From Gamarada debralockiae (Eukaryota > Ascomycota > Leotiomycetes > Helotiales > Hyphodiscaceae): a stretch of DNA of 31,125 nt. Below the pieces are notes generated by a model. That model made no database searches, was not told the origin of the DNA, and saw only the letters and a program-made list of their open reading frames with translations. Made by a program: the position numbers and the translations under genes. Below, one piece after another: positions 1 to 8,756 of this stretch (position 1 is the first letter of the stretch; the number at the start of each line of letters is the position of its first letter). Where the stretch lies: contig NXFV01000760.1 of assembly GCA_002803225.1 (NCBI GenBank), positions 1-31,125 of the forward strand. Direction: 5' to 3'.

Positions 1-172
1 TAGGTAAGCGAAGGTGCGTGCAGGTGAGCGTGAGTAAGCGGAAGGTGAAGCAACGATGAGCAAAGCGGCGATGAGTCTCGTGCGCCATCGCTTGGGGAGC
101 ACGTAGAAGGAGGAGGTGAGATAACAGAACGGCCCAAGCGTCAGACCCCAACATGGTCTTGGGCTTCGGTCA

Positions 173-628
173 ATGGCGTGGTCCAGCCTGGGAGTTTTCA
201 AGTGCGATAGAAGTCTGGTGGATATTTTGGATGTCAGCACTGGCACGTTGACAATCCGAGGCTCTTTATTGACCGCCAAACTAATGGGCTCCTATTTTCG
301 TGGAGAGTACTGTCTACTTAAAGACAAAAATGGAAGAAACGTAGGAGACATCACCGACTGGGTAGCCCAAACAGACGTGAAATAGTTGGAGTGTGAACTA
401 CTCTGTCTACCAGTCTTGGTTAACGTTGATTGCTCCGATTGGAAAGTCGAAGAGCTTCTCTTGAAAGAGAGCAAGCAGGGAGGAGGTGAATCTGTAAGAC
501 GTGGATATTTCAGCGCGGAGCACCTTAATGCTATTGATCGAAACAGTTGGCGAGATTTTGCTAACGCCTGTCCTATCAAGCATGTTTCCTTCGATAACAA
601 TTCTGTGTACATCATTTCTATTATTTGA
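173..628 (+). pseudogene. HET-domain-like protein, C-terminal fragment with in-frame stop
   Basis: One frame runs from about 173 to a TGA/TAG-type end at 626-628 and is interrupted once by TAG at 383-385. Its translation (frag. RGSLLTAKLMGSYF, then CLPVLV, then GGGESVRRGYFSAEH) resembles the region after the HET domain in fungal heterokaryon-incompatibility-type proteins, where a Leu-Pro stretch and an RR-G-F/Y motif near the C-terminus are common. The HET domain proper is not visible; it would lie left of the window or is lost. The stop could have come from CAG by C-to-T change. It may be a remnant, or the last part of a gene that begins outside the window. The family call is from memory of the motif and is moderate only. 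Confidence 0.45.
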
Positions 629-1123
629 GATCCCCTTGGCTCCTCCAAAGCCTGGATGATGCTTGGAGTTCCGGCGTAGCGGGAACAGATCACAAATAGA
701 CTTGCCGGAAGGCAACTAAGCATGAAGTCGCCGTCAGATAATTCTGAAACTCGGCTCCACGTCAGACCCGCATAATGCATTGACCAGTTCTTAATGCATT
801 CTCTCTGTCCGTCATCCGAATTCACAATGTCACCAAACACGTAATACAGCAATGCTGACCAAGTACTCCATTGATTGATAATTTGGCTATCAAAAAATTC
901 TCCAACCAGCTATCCCATCTCCAAGACTCCATCCAACCTACAACCAAGCTAAATCATGCCTCGGGTCTACCGTCGGCAATAATAGTTCCCTTCCCTCTAT
1001 CCTGCACCATCTTGACCCAATCCAATACGTTAACTATCATTATGTACATATCTCTTACAAGCCATGACCAGCAACCAGTCGACCCAGCGAAAGCTTGACG
1101 TAAACTGTATCCCATTCAATATC
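629..1123. other. Intergenic, no gene seen
   Basis: This is the spacer between the HET-like fragment and the 3' end of the secreted-protein gene. Short open frames occur on both strands but show no recognisable domain and no consistent splice structure. Confidence 0.5.
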
Positions 1124-1977
1124 TCACGATGACTGCACAAACTCCACAAAGGCAGCTTGGTTCTCCTGAATGATGATGGCCGGATCCTGATTAACCTGGG
1201 TGCCAGCAAACTGGGGCGCTGATACACCAGCTGGGAGGATCATGGTACTGTTGTTGACGCTTGGCCCAGCGTTTGGGTCAAATGTCTCAACGTTTGGCGA
1301 GATAGAGCCCGTTCCGGTAGGAGATGCAGCTTGTTGTACTGGCGTGCCGCTGTTGCCGTTGGTGTTGCTGCCGCCGACGGTCATGATTTGCGGGTCGTTG
1401 ACGACGACCCATTGTTGCTCGTTGTTCTCCTCATTAGTCTGAACTTGGTGTGTCATATAGCGAGTGTTCTTGTTGGAAGAGTCTCGGATGTCCACGATTT
1501 GTGTGACCACGATGATGATTGTATTCTGTTGTCGTGTTAGTTGTGGGTATATATAGGCGAGATGGAATATGAGGACATACCACGTTGTTATTTTTGTTTT
1601 TGAAGTGATTCTTGCGAATGTTGTCCTTGTTTTGCTTCGTTTGATCGATGATAACAAGCTGCTTCTCCACCAACTCAGTGAGTTGCACCTCCTTCCCCCT
1701 TTGGACAACTGTCAATTGACTCTCTTCGAGTTGGGTGATCGTGATAATATTGTTATTCCCGTTGTTATTCTTTCGGGGCTCGACGCTTCGAGGTATCCAG
1801 ATCAATCCTCTCTCAGCCGCTAGAGCAGGATCACGAGCTGCAAGATCTCTCTCATATCTCGAGTGAAGTTGTGGTGCTATGTTCTGTCAGTTTTGATTAT
1901 GTGTCGGTGGAGTTGGGTTGTTTACCAGCAGCGGCGAGGGTGGCAAGACCCAAGGTGGTTAATTTATTGAAAAGCAT
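1124..1977 (-). CDS. Secreted Asn/Val/Ile-rich protein of unknown function
   Basis: Three exons on the minus strand: 1977-1926, 1876-1581 and 1525-1124, with introns of 49 and 55 bp that have GT and AG ends; phases agree and give 249 aa. Residues 1-17 (MLFNKLTTLGLATLAAA) form a typical signal peptide with cleavage probably near an Ala-Ala-Ala site. The mature part has Asn-rich stretches (about 54-62 and 107-115), alternating Val/Ile/Gln segments such as QLTVVQRG and TIIIVVTQIVDI, and a Ser/Pro/Asn-rich C-terminal third with a possible NST glycosylation site. There is only one Cys-poor chain, so it is not a classic disulfide-rich effector. I do not recognise the family. A TATA-like box lies 45 bp upstream. 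Cell-wall or extracellular location is inferred from the signal peptide only. Confidence 0.8.
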
Positions 1978-3305
1978 GATGTGGTTATGAGTAGGATAAC
2001 AGTGATGAAAAAGAATGTGTGTATATAAAATTGATTATGGCGGCCGCTGGGGCGCTCTGTGAAAAGAATGAGGAAAGGATTGGGCACTGGTTTGAAGTTG
2101 GAAGTGGTGCTGGTCGGGAGTGATATGATGTGGAAGATCCATCAGACTTATTATACTCACTCTGGAATTCTCCATGCCTGGAGAGGATCTCTTCGGATCC
2201 TTCTCTGTCCGCTCACGATCATACCCCAGAGCCTGGACAGAGCCAGCCTTAATCGCATTAAACTCTATCCAGACCAGGTGAACCCCAACCAAGACCCACT
2301 TTTGAGCATCTAAGCTTAATGCATTGCTGAAGGCTTGTCTATGTGCCGAGAACAGATCAAAAACTCCTTAGGTGACTAAGAGGCTTTGACGTTGATGTGG
2401 TGGTGGCATGAACATCAAGCCGGGACTGAAGTCTTTTGACGTATCTGATGTCTGAATTATGCACTGATACCGTCCCATAAAAGAGTCCGGATGACAGCGG
2501 GCCGTTGACAAATAACCTTAAAACTTATTGTGGCCAATTGAAGGGGCTGGTTGAGGTCGAAACATCCCGATGCAGAAAGCTTGGCGGCCAAACCCCTGTA
2601 CTTCTCGAGACCGAGACGAAACCGAGGTGGTTTGAACGGACGAAAATTTCGAAACTTTGCGACACAAACGGTGAGAGAAGGCCATAGGAGGCCTAATAAA
2701 GCATCATCGACATGTTGAAATCGATAACGTTCAATATTAATGCAAGGAATTCTCCGAATGGACCAAACAAACACGCCCAAAAATCTGGTCTAGGCAACAT
2801 CCGATGTACAAAGCGTGATCTTTTCCATCTCTTCTCTTCCGACGACCCATGAACTTTCGAAGTGAGGAGAAACGTCGCAAGGGGGTGCTCAGCCTCGATT
2901 TTGACAGTGCGGGGAGGGTCAAGAGCCCTTCAGATGTCACGAGATGAGACGGAACTTGTATTTGCCCTGATCAATTCAGGAACACTGGTGAGGATTCATA
3001 ATTGCTGAACAATTTCTCCGAGCTGGATGAGACGTGATTTCGCTTTGAATGATGATAGCTTGTCCAACTTCAGATGACGGACGGTAAATGCGACTGCCAG
3101 GATAATTTCTCATAGACCAGCTCAATAGCAGGTATTGTATCGAGACGGACATTTCACAAACTGATTACCTGACGGCTTCCGAGAAGTTGTAGTCTGCAGA
3201 TTCATTTTGACTCCAAGAAAATGGACAAATCCTACGACCTCGAGAACAGTCGCAGGGCGGATTGTTCGCGTTACAGATCGAAGATCACTCGAGTCACGTC
3301 GCCGC
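1978..3305. other. Long intergenic region, no gene seen
   Basis: About 1.3 kb between the secreted-protein gene and the transposon remnant. It contains the TATA-like box at 2022-2029. The short open frames on both strands (for example 2457-2780 minus) have no recognisable motifs, no signal peptide and no supporting intron pattern. It may be promoter sequence plus decayed DNA. Confidence 0.5.
2022..2029 (-). promoter_or_regulatory. TATA-like box of the secreted-protein gene
   Basis: On the minus strand the sequence reads TTTTATATAC about 45 bp before the ATG at 1977. Position and sequence fit a TATA element; the transcription start is not known. Confidence 0.45.
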
Positions 3306-3306
3306 T

Positions 3307-3315
3307 ATACTATCC
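3307..3315 (+). repeat. Left terminal inverted repeat (short)
   Basis: ATACTATCC, matched by its reverse complement at 4871-4879. The similarity decays quickly after this core. Confidence 0.5.
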
Positions 3316-3507
3316 CCCCCGTCCAAAGCGCGATTTGCCACCTTCTGCCCACACTCTCATGCCTCACTCACGCCACACCTCACTCCATTTTCAGCCAATC
3401 AGAGCACGTAGAAGCTTCCAGCTCGCATGCGCAACTATACCATAAAGTATGGCAGAAAACACAGCTTCTACTGGACACACTTCACTTGCTTATATATTCA
3501 ATTTTCA

Positions 3508-4766
3508 ATGGATTCTCAAGACTCACGCTTTACTACGCCACCGCCTTATTACGGTAACCTTTACGACGCAGAGACTCCACCGTCTGCGCAGCCTCGCTCT
3601 CCTCCTCTCTCTCCCCTAGACTCTCTTATACAGCCTTCTCCTCCTCTCTTCGTCCCAGACTCTTAAGCCGACTCCTCTCAAGAGCTCTCTCAAGAGCTCT
3701 CTCAAGAGCCTAAGCATCACTATATCTGTGCGGCAGAGACTTCACGTGATAAGAGGCTCCAGATCCAAACTGCCCTCCTCTTCCGTATACCTCACGTAGA
3801 AATCAAGTAAGTTCTTGACGTTACAGACTACTAGATCTAGTACGCTAAGAATTACTGCCCTACACCGCAAAAAGGGGCCGGTAAACCTCACAACGTCGCG
3901 CTCTATACTCCAGAAAAGGAGAGGCTTAAGAAGTGACTCCTTGAATCGCCTTCTCACCGGCATATAGCTTATTACAAGATACCTCGCCATCTCCTACAGC
4001 TTCACGCCAAAGAAGGAGCTTTCCGTACAGCTATCCGTAATATTGGCTACTGCCGTCGCGTCTCACGGAAGAAGGGCTTCTCCGACGATCCTGAAGTAAT
4101 AAAGGAGAGGCTTAATCGAGTAGAGGAAGGACTTACGTGGCCGTGCTCGTACGTACAGAGGATTTGCTTTACTGACGAAGTGTGGGCGTTCGGCGGAGCA
4201 TACACTTCATCGTACGTCACTTGCTTATAAGATAGCAGTGACCGCTTACTCCCAGAGTGCGTACGATACAAGTACTCCAAGCTACCGTCATGGATGTTCT
4301 GGGGCTGTATAGTCGATAGGAAGAAGGGGCCTTCTCTTTTTTGGGAGAAGGAGTGGGGATCAATTAACTCTACACGGTATAACGGATCCTCTCTTTAATA
4401 GAGCAGTTCTTCCGTGACTACCCCCTTAGCCGGTACCGCTTCTGGCAAGACAATGCCTCCTCTCACCGCTCGTACGAGACGAAGACTAACTTATTTACTC
4501 GTCACATCCCTACAATTCAAGCTCCCCAGTACTCACCAGACTTGAATCTTATTGAGTATATATGGAATTGGATGAAGAATTGGATTGAAGAGCACTACTG
4601 GCATGCGCGGTACGATCCCGCGAGGATCCACTTTAATCAGTTACGGAGGATCGTGCAAGATGCGTAGGAAGCAGTACCAGACGAGTATATTCAAGGCTTA
4701 TATGATAGCTGGTGGAGAAGCTGTGAGGCTGTGAAGGAAGCAAAGGGGGGGCCAACAAAGTACTAA
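3508..4766 (+). pseudogene. DD34E (Tc1/mariner, DDE_3-like) transposase pseudogene
   Basis: From ATG 3508 the frame encodes a Pro/Ser-rich start and then transposase-like sequence with the catalytic first Asp at codon 4174 (motif CFTDEVW). It continues, after a frameshift near 4393-4398, with the second Asp at codon 4449 (FWQDNASSH) and the Glu at codon 4554 (SPDLNLIEYIW). There are 34 residues between Asp and Glu, hence DD34E. In-frame stops occur at 3664, 3808, 3832, 3838, 3934, 4228 and, in the shifted frame, 4665; the natural stop is at 4764-4766. Several stops sit where a single C-to-T change from CAG, CAA or CGA would explain them. The gene cannot make an active enzyme. A TATA-like run lies just before the ATG (about 3490-3498). 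Confidence 0.85.
3675..3710 (+). repeat. Three tandem 12-bp units inside the transposase
   Basis: Units at 3675-3686, 3687-3698 and 3699-3710 read CTCTCAAGAGCT, the last with one difference. The length is a multiple of three, so it encodes a repeated Ser-Gln-Glu-Leu tetrapeptide without changing frame. Confidence 0.85.
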
Positions 4767-4870
4767 GCTTGTAAAGTAGAGAAGAAAGTATAAACAGCTT
4801 CAATTAAACGAGAAAGCGGTGAAGACTCAATTGCGTGCCTTTAGTGGGGTGAGACGTAGAAGGAGATGGT

Positions 4871-4879
4871 GGATAGTAT
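4871..4879 (-). repeat. Right terminal inverted repeat (short)
   Basis: Reverse complement of the left end core at 3307-3315, followed outward by sequence without similarity. Confidence 0.5.
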
Positions 4880-5162
4880 CTTACTGTCGTTAACCGCCGA
4901 GTTCTCCCGTAAAACAGCTGATTGTGATTGGCTACCGCCATCGGGCCCTCCCAACCTCTGTCTTTTCAACAACACGTGATACCGTGCACCCCTACGTGTT
5001 ATTTACAAACTATACGGGTTGCTCTAATTTGCCTATACAATTATTCTAATAAGCTTCAACCTATCATCAGCTATTAAATGTGACCTGCGTAGACAAAATA
5101 CGACTTGCGACAGACTTCCCATAGCTCCTCACGGCCATCGATATAGAACATGCCTCGCTGTA

Positions 5163-5561
5163 CAGTAAAATCCTGGTTCAGTTCATCCAAGGTAGAGGGG
5201 TAAACTTCGGCACGAGCTCACCCAGGGTAGAGAATACACGCGTGTACTTAAGATAATTAACATACTCCCGATTTTAACTTTGAAAATACCGCCCTTAAGC
5301 CTGACGAAAAAGAGGAGGGGAGGGGCTCCCCCGGCCCGGGAACCAACCCCCCCTCTTCTCCCGCCCTTTTTATTGAGGAGATAGGCGCCGGGCACGATAG
5401 TTCTATTAAGTATATACTTAGCATATGCTTGAGCTATACTTTAGACTTCAGCATATTCTCAACATTAGCTGAGCATATGCTCACAATATTCTGTCAAAGC
5501 TCAGCCAGGGTAGAAAATAACGCGTAATTTACTAGCATGTTTTTCTACCTTGGATGGACTG
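5163..5561. mobile_element. MITE-like non-autonomous element with inverted and direct repeats
   Basis: CAGTTCATCCAAGGTAGA at 5179-5196 is the reverse complement, with one mismatch, of 5544-5561. Just inside each end lies a second related block in direct orientation, at about 5213-5248 and 5497-5533, both containing CCAGGGTAGA followed by an ACGCG core. The interior has no coding frame and contains self-complementary GAGCATATGCTC (5471-5482) and AGCATATGCT (5420-5429). CAGT at 5163 is preceded by TA and ACTG at 5558-5561 is followed by TA, so the true left end may be 5163 with a TA target duplication. No transposase is present. Superfamily is not certain. Confidence 0.65.
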
Positions 5562-5796
5562 TAAGCTCGAGTAAAATCACTCTATCCCTTTGCTCTTTAC
5601 TTGCTCACAGGATCTAGGACAATAGTCATGGGGCTTCTCTGCAACCAATCGATATGAATACTCTTCCACAAACCCGTTCCGGCCGTATATGGGCACCCCC
5701 TGTCCAATACGGAGCTTATATACCACGTCCGTGTTGACCTGCCCGCAATTCGACGCTCAGGGGCTAGAGGCCAAGAGAGCGTCCATAAGATAGGCC

Positions 5797-6567
5797 TCAA
5801 GAGAAAAACAATAGCGAGAGAGTGGCACGGGCGGCAGGGTTGCAGCGGCGACGGATGCCTAAGTAGAGTCAGTATTGTCTGCAAACTGTCCGAGAGTAAT
5901 CCGTAAAGCACTTACGGCCTTCAATTCTGCCGGGAGCGACCTGGTCAACTATACGAGTACTAGGAGCGATCTGGCGCAAGGGGCGAGAGAGGGGGGCGGC
6001 GGCGGGAACAGGAGCAGCAGGCTCTGTAAAGGTCAGTAACAGTCCGTCAGAGTAAAAGGAGATTACTTACGGTAGCGGCTAGGGGCAAGAGCAGCAGCGG
6101 CGGCAGAGGCGCTTATGGTCCGTAAAGGTTAGTTATAGTCCGTAAGTCAAAGAAAAAAATGAAAAACGATAACTTACAGAGAGAGCAGCGAGCACCTGCA
6201 CTGCCATAGTGGCAGTTGGCGCAACTTCTACGAAAATGTCTAGCCGCAGACACACACTCCGTCCAGCAACCAGACCCGCCAGCACAGTGTGTATATGCCT
6301 GAAGGTTTACCTGACCCATCATCTGGCCAAGCAAAGCCTCCAGGTTAGCAGGTCTGGCACTGTTGAAAGTACCACCTGGGCGCAACACAGCAGCACGGAC
6401 CAGAGTCAGACGACAGAGAGCGAGCATGGCGGTGGCAGGGCGGGCGGGCAGCGGGGGGCAGCCTCTAGTCTCGGTCTATTAACATCTGCTTAGTCCACAA
6501 GTAAAAGTGAAGAAAAGAAATATCTTACAGCAAAAGCCGCGAGAGTGTTCTGAGCTAAATTAGCCAT
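5797..6567 (-). CDS. Small Cys-rich protein, DUF3716-like, five exons
   Basis: Model on the minus strand: 6567-6529, 6475-6178, 6111-6071, 6021-5916 and 5858-5797 (introns 53, 66, 49 and 57 bp), giving 181 aa. The core in exon 2 has cysteines in the pattern HCAGGSGCWTECVS and then CANCHYGSAGARCSL, which resembles the short Cys-rich domain often labelled DUF3716 in fungal genomes; function is unknown, metal binding is possible. After it comes an Ala/Pro-rich linker and a basic tail (RIRRRCNP). The join into exon 4 needs a GAG acceptor; the neighbouring CAG acceptor, 2 bp earlier in the transcript, shifts the frame and stops after 24 codons. The gene may therefore be alternatively spliced or beginning to decay. 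It lies among transposon remnants, typical of accessory genes. The family call is from memory of the motif. Confidence 0.6.
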
Positions 6568-6568
6568 G

Positions 6569-6716
6569 CTTTGGAGTCCGTAAGGGACAGTTAGTGACAA
6601 GTACAGGTTGCAGTCCGTAAGAAGCGTTGACGCATGTTGTTTGCTTGATTTTTAGTTGTAAAAAGAAAAGAAAAAAAAGGAATAAAAGAAATTCAACCTT
6701 ATTTATATAGACTTAC
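6569..6716 (-). other. Probable 5'-UTR intron of the Cys-rich protein gene
   Basis: A perfect donor (AG then GTAAGT) lies at 6716 on the minus strand, and a branch-like CACTAAC followed by CCAAAG ends right before the ATG at 6567. The 3' part shares the TTACGGACT motif with the coding introns of this gene. It contains a short upstream frame starting at ATG 6635 that would vanish on splicing. Confidence 0.45.
6701..6709 (-). promoter_or_regulatory. TATA-like sequence upstream of the Cys-rich protein gene
   Basis: The minus strand reads CTATATAAAT here. It lies inside the proposed 5'-UTR intron, so it can be a promoter element only if transcription starts downstream of it; the two readings exclude each other. 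Confidence 0.3.
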
Positions 6717-7198
6717 CTACAAGATCAGTGAATAACAATAGGCTTGCGTTCAGTTCACTTGAATTGAGGTGGTTTTACTATTGTAGTTACGGTTGAATAC
6801 TAAAATTGTAGGTCACGTGCTACAGACTCTCATGACTATATCAGCTTGGCAAGACTCGCGCCAGCGAGCCTTGGCGAGCTGCATCAATGCTAGTAAGGTG
6901 GTCCATTTGTTTATCACTAATTTGGGTCATTAAAATTGACAGGTCGGTACTTTGGAGCACAGCCCTTGGCTGCACTGTGCTGTCGCGGTTGATACTGTTT
7001 GACAAGAACAGAATGTTTACTCACAAACGGATTAGGCAAGTCACGTGACTCATACGCCAGTCCATGCTAGGCTTGGCTCCCGCTTTTAGCTCGACCTGGA
7101 GCTTCGAAATTCTTTAGCGAAAACAAAATTTCACAGTGAAATCTATTCGAGTTCATCATCCTGCACAGCCAATCGATCCACAGAACACGCACGCAGAG
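6717..7198. promoter_or_regulatory. Divergent promoter region with a GTCACGTGAC palindrome
   Basis: This gap separates the Cys-rich gene (minus) from fibrillarin (plus). It contains the 10-bp palindrome GTCACGTGAC at 7040-7049, about 150 bp before the fibrillarin ATG, and a second CACGTG near 6814. CACGTG cores are bound by bHLH factors in fungi; which factor acts here is not known. No coding region is seen. Confidence 0.4.
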
Positions 7199-8390
7199 AT
7201 GGCATTCACACCCAGAGGAAGTCGCGGCGGAGATCGTGGCGGACGAGGCGGATTTGGAGGAGGAAGAGGCGGTGATCGTGGTGGACGAGGAGGTTTTTCG
7301 AGAGGTGGTGGCAGAGGTCAGTTTTTTGCATCTTCCTCGAGCTCAACTTTCGCGGGGATTGAATTCCTCGAATCGCTGAACTTGAATCACCTTCATTGCT
7401 TGTTTTTCTCGCATACCATGAGAACGAGAGTAGCTGATCGGAAGGTAAGGAGGTCGAGGTGATAGCAGAGGCGGACGTGGTGGGCGTGGCACACCAAGAG
7501 GTCGCGGAGCTCCCAGAGGAGGACGAGGAGGTGGAGCCAAAGGCGGCGCAAAGACTATTGTTGTAAGTTTATTCCCCTCAGTTATTTTTATCCACAACTC
7601 TGACCCGCGCAGGAACCCCACCGTCATGCAGGTATCTTCGTTGCACGCGGAAAGGAAGACATGCTGGTAACCAAGAACCTTGCACCCGGCGAGTCCGTCT
7701 ACGGCGAAAAGCGCATCTCGGTTGAGAACTCTGGAGCACCAAACGCAGACGGCACCCCCAGCGTCACCAAGACCGAATACCGTGTATGGAACCCTTTCCG
7801 AAGCAAGTTAGCAGCCGGTGTTTTGGGTGGTTTGGACGAGATCTTCATCAAGCCTGGGGCTAAGGTCCTTTACTTGGGTGCTGCATCAGGTACTTCGGTT
7901 TCGCACGTCGCAGATATCGTTGGTCCAACTGGTACGGTTTTCGCAGTCGAGTTCTCCCACCGCTCTGGCAGAGATTTAATCAATATGGCCACCCACCGCA
8001 CAAACGTTATCCCAATCATCGAGGATGCCCGTCACCCGCTCCGATATAGAATGCTGGTTTCTATGGTCGATGTTATTTTCGCCGACGTTGCGCAACCCGA
8101 TCAAGCTCGTATTGTTGGATTGAACGCACATTTGTTCTTGAAGGTTGGAGGTGGTATTGTGGTTTCCATCAAGGCAAACTGTATTGATAGTACCGCAGCA
8201 CCCGAGGCTGTGTTTGCGAGGGAGGTGCAGAAGATGAGAGAGGAGAGAATGAAACCTTTGGAGCAGTTGACTTTGGGCACGTTTTTCCTTTGTTCCTAGT
8301 ATTATTTTCCTAAGCTAACTTTGCTCCCCAGAACCCTTCGAGAGAGATCACTGCATTGTTGCAGCCCGCTACGTTCGATCTGTGTCGTAG
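7199..8390 (+). CDS. NOP1: Fibrillarin, rRNA 2'-O-methyltransferase
   Basis: Exons 7199-7316, 7450-7562, 7613-8276 and 8332-8390 give 317 aa, the usual fibrillarin length. Residues 1 to about 75 are the Gly/Arg-rich GAR domain (repeats such as GGDRGGRGG). The rest is the SAM-dependent methyltransferase domain, with the nucleotide-binding motif [15 protein letters not shown], then [28 protein letters not shown] and [10 protein letters not shown], all family hallmarks. The protein methylates rRNA 2'-OH groups guided by box C/D snoRNAs in the nucleolus. The last intron (8277-8331) starts with GC: only this donor joins LTL to EPFERDHC in frame. The first intron ends in AAGGAG, so its acceptor may be 7449 or 7452, adding or removing one codon in the GAR domain. 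Confidence 0.97.
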
Positions 8391-8756
8391 AATCTTACGC
8401 CATTTCCCTCGATATCATACATCTCTTTCTTACCACGCACAATACTCTGCATCGGCTTATATACCTGTGCTCATTTTGCGGTTTTCTGTCAGGGATATGG
8501 AAGGTTGTCTTTTTGTTTGGTGTAACTACATGGTCCTGGCGTACAGGTCTTATATTAGGGTTTGTGAATAAAAAGAAGAATCTGCATTTGTATTTGTGTC
8601 CCTGGGTTTTCTGCTCCGATGTCAACGCGTTCCGTCTCACGATTCCCTGAGGTCCATTACTCCCTTCTCAGAAACTGCAAATGGCACATATTGATTGAAT
8701 CAGAATAGATATGTGCAAGATGGTCCGCAAGCGCGGCACAAATACAGACCAGCCAT
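8391..8756. other. Convergent 3' region of fibrillarin and the transcription factor
   Basis: The 366 bp between two convergent genes hold a poly(A)-signal-like AATAAA at 8567-8572 for fibrillarin. The short open frames overlapping it look random. Confidence 0.6.
8567..8572 (+). terminator. Poly(A) signal-like AATAAA of fibrillarin
   Basis: AATAAA lies about 180 bp after the fibrillarin stop codon. Fungal poly(A) signals are loose, so this is only a candidate. Confidence 0.4.

Larger units (their letters stand above)
3306..4878 (+). mobile_element. Tc1/mariner-type DNA transposon, defective copy
   Basis: The block contains a degenerate DD34E transposase and is bounded by a short inverted sequence: ATACTATCC at 3307-3315 and its reverse complement at 4871-4879. 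If the inner ends are CTATCC (3310 and 4876), the element is flanked on both sides by TA (3308-3309 and 4877-4878), the target duplication expected for this superfamily. The total length of about 1.57 kb is normal for such elements. The ends are assigned from only 9 matching bases, so exact boundaries are uncertain; the identity as Tc1/mariner rests on the transposase. Confidence 0.7.

Noticed and set aside
292..852. 186-codon minus-strand frame
   Set aside because: It is antisense to the HET-like fragment and shows no motif.
3393..4933. AGCCAATCA and its reverse complement as alternative transposon ends
   Set aside because: Only 9 bases match, one copy lies inside the element and both look like ordinary CCAAT boxes.
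5597..5911. 104-codon minus-strand frame at the 3' end of the Cys-rich gene
   Set aside because: It overlaps exon 5 in another frame and runs through the fourth intron; the spliced model ends at 5797. It could be a relic of a longer tail, but no motif supports it.
7317..7449. Possible snoRNA in the first fibrillarin intron
   Set aside because: No clear box C (RTGATGA) with a paired box D and no H/ACA layout was found.
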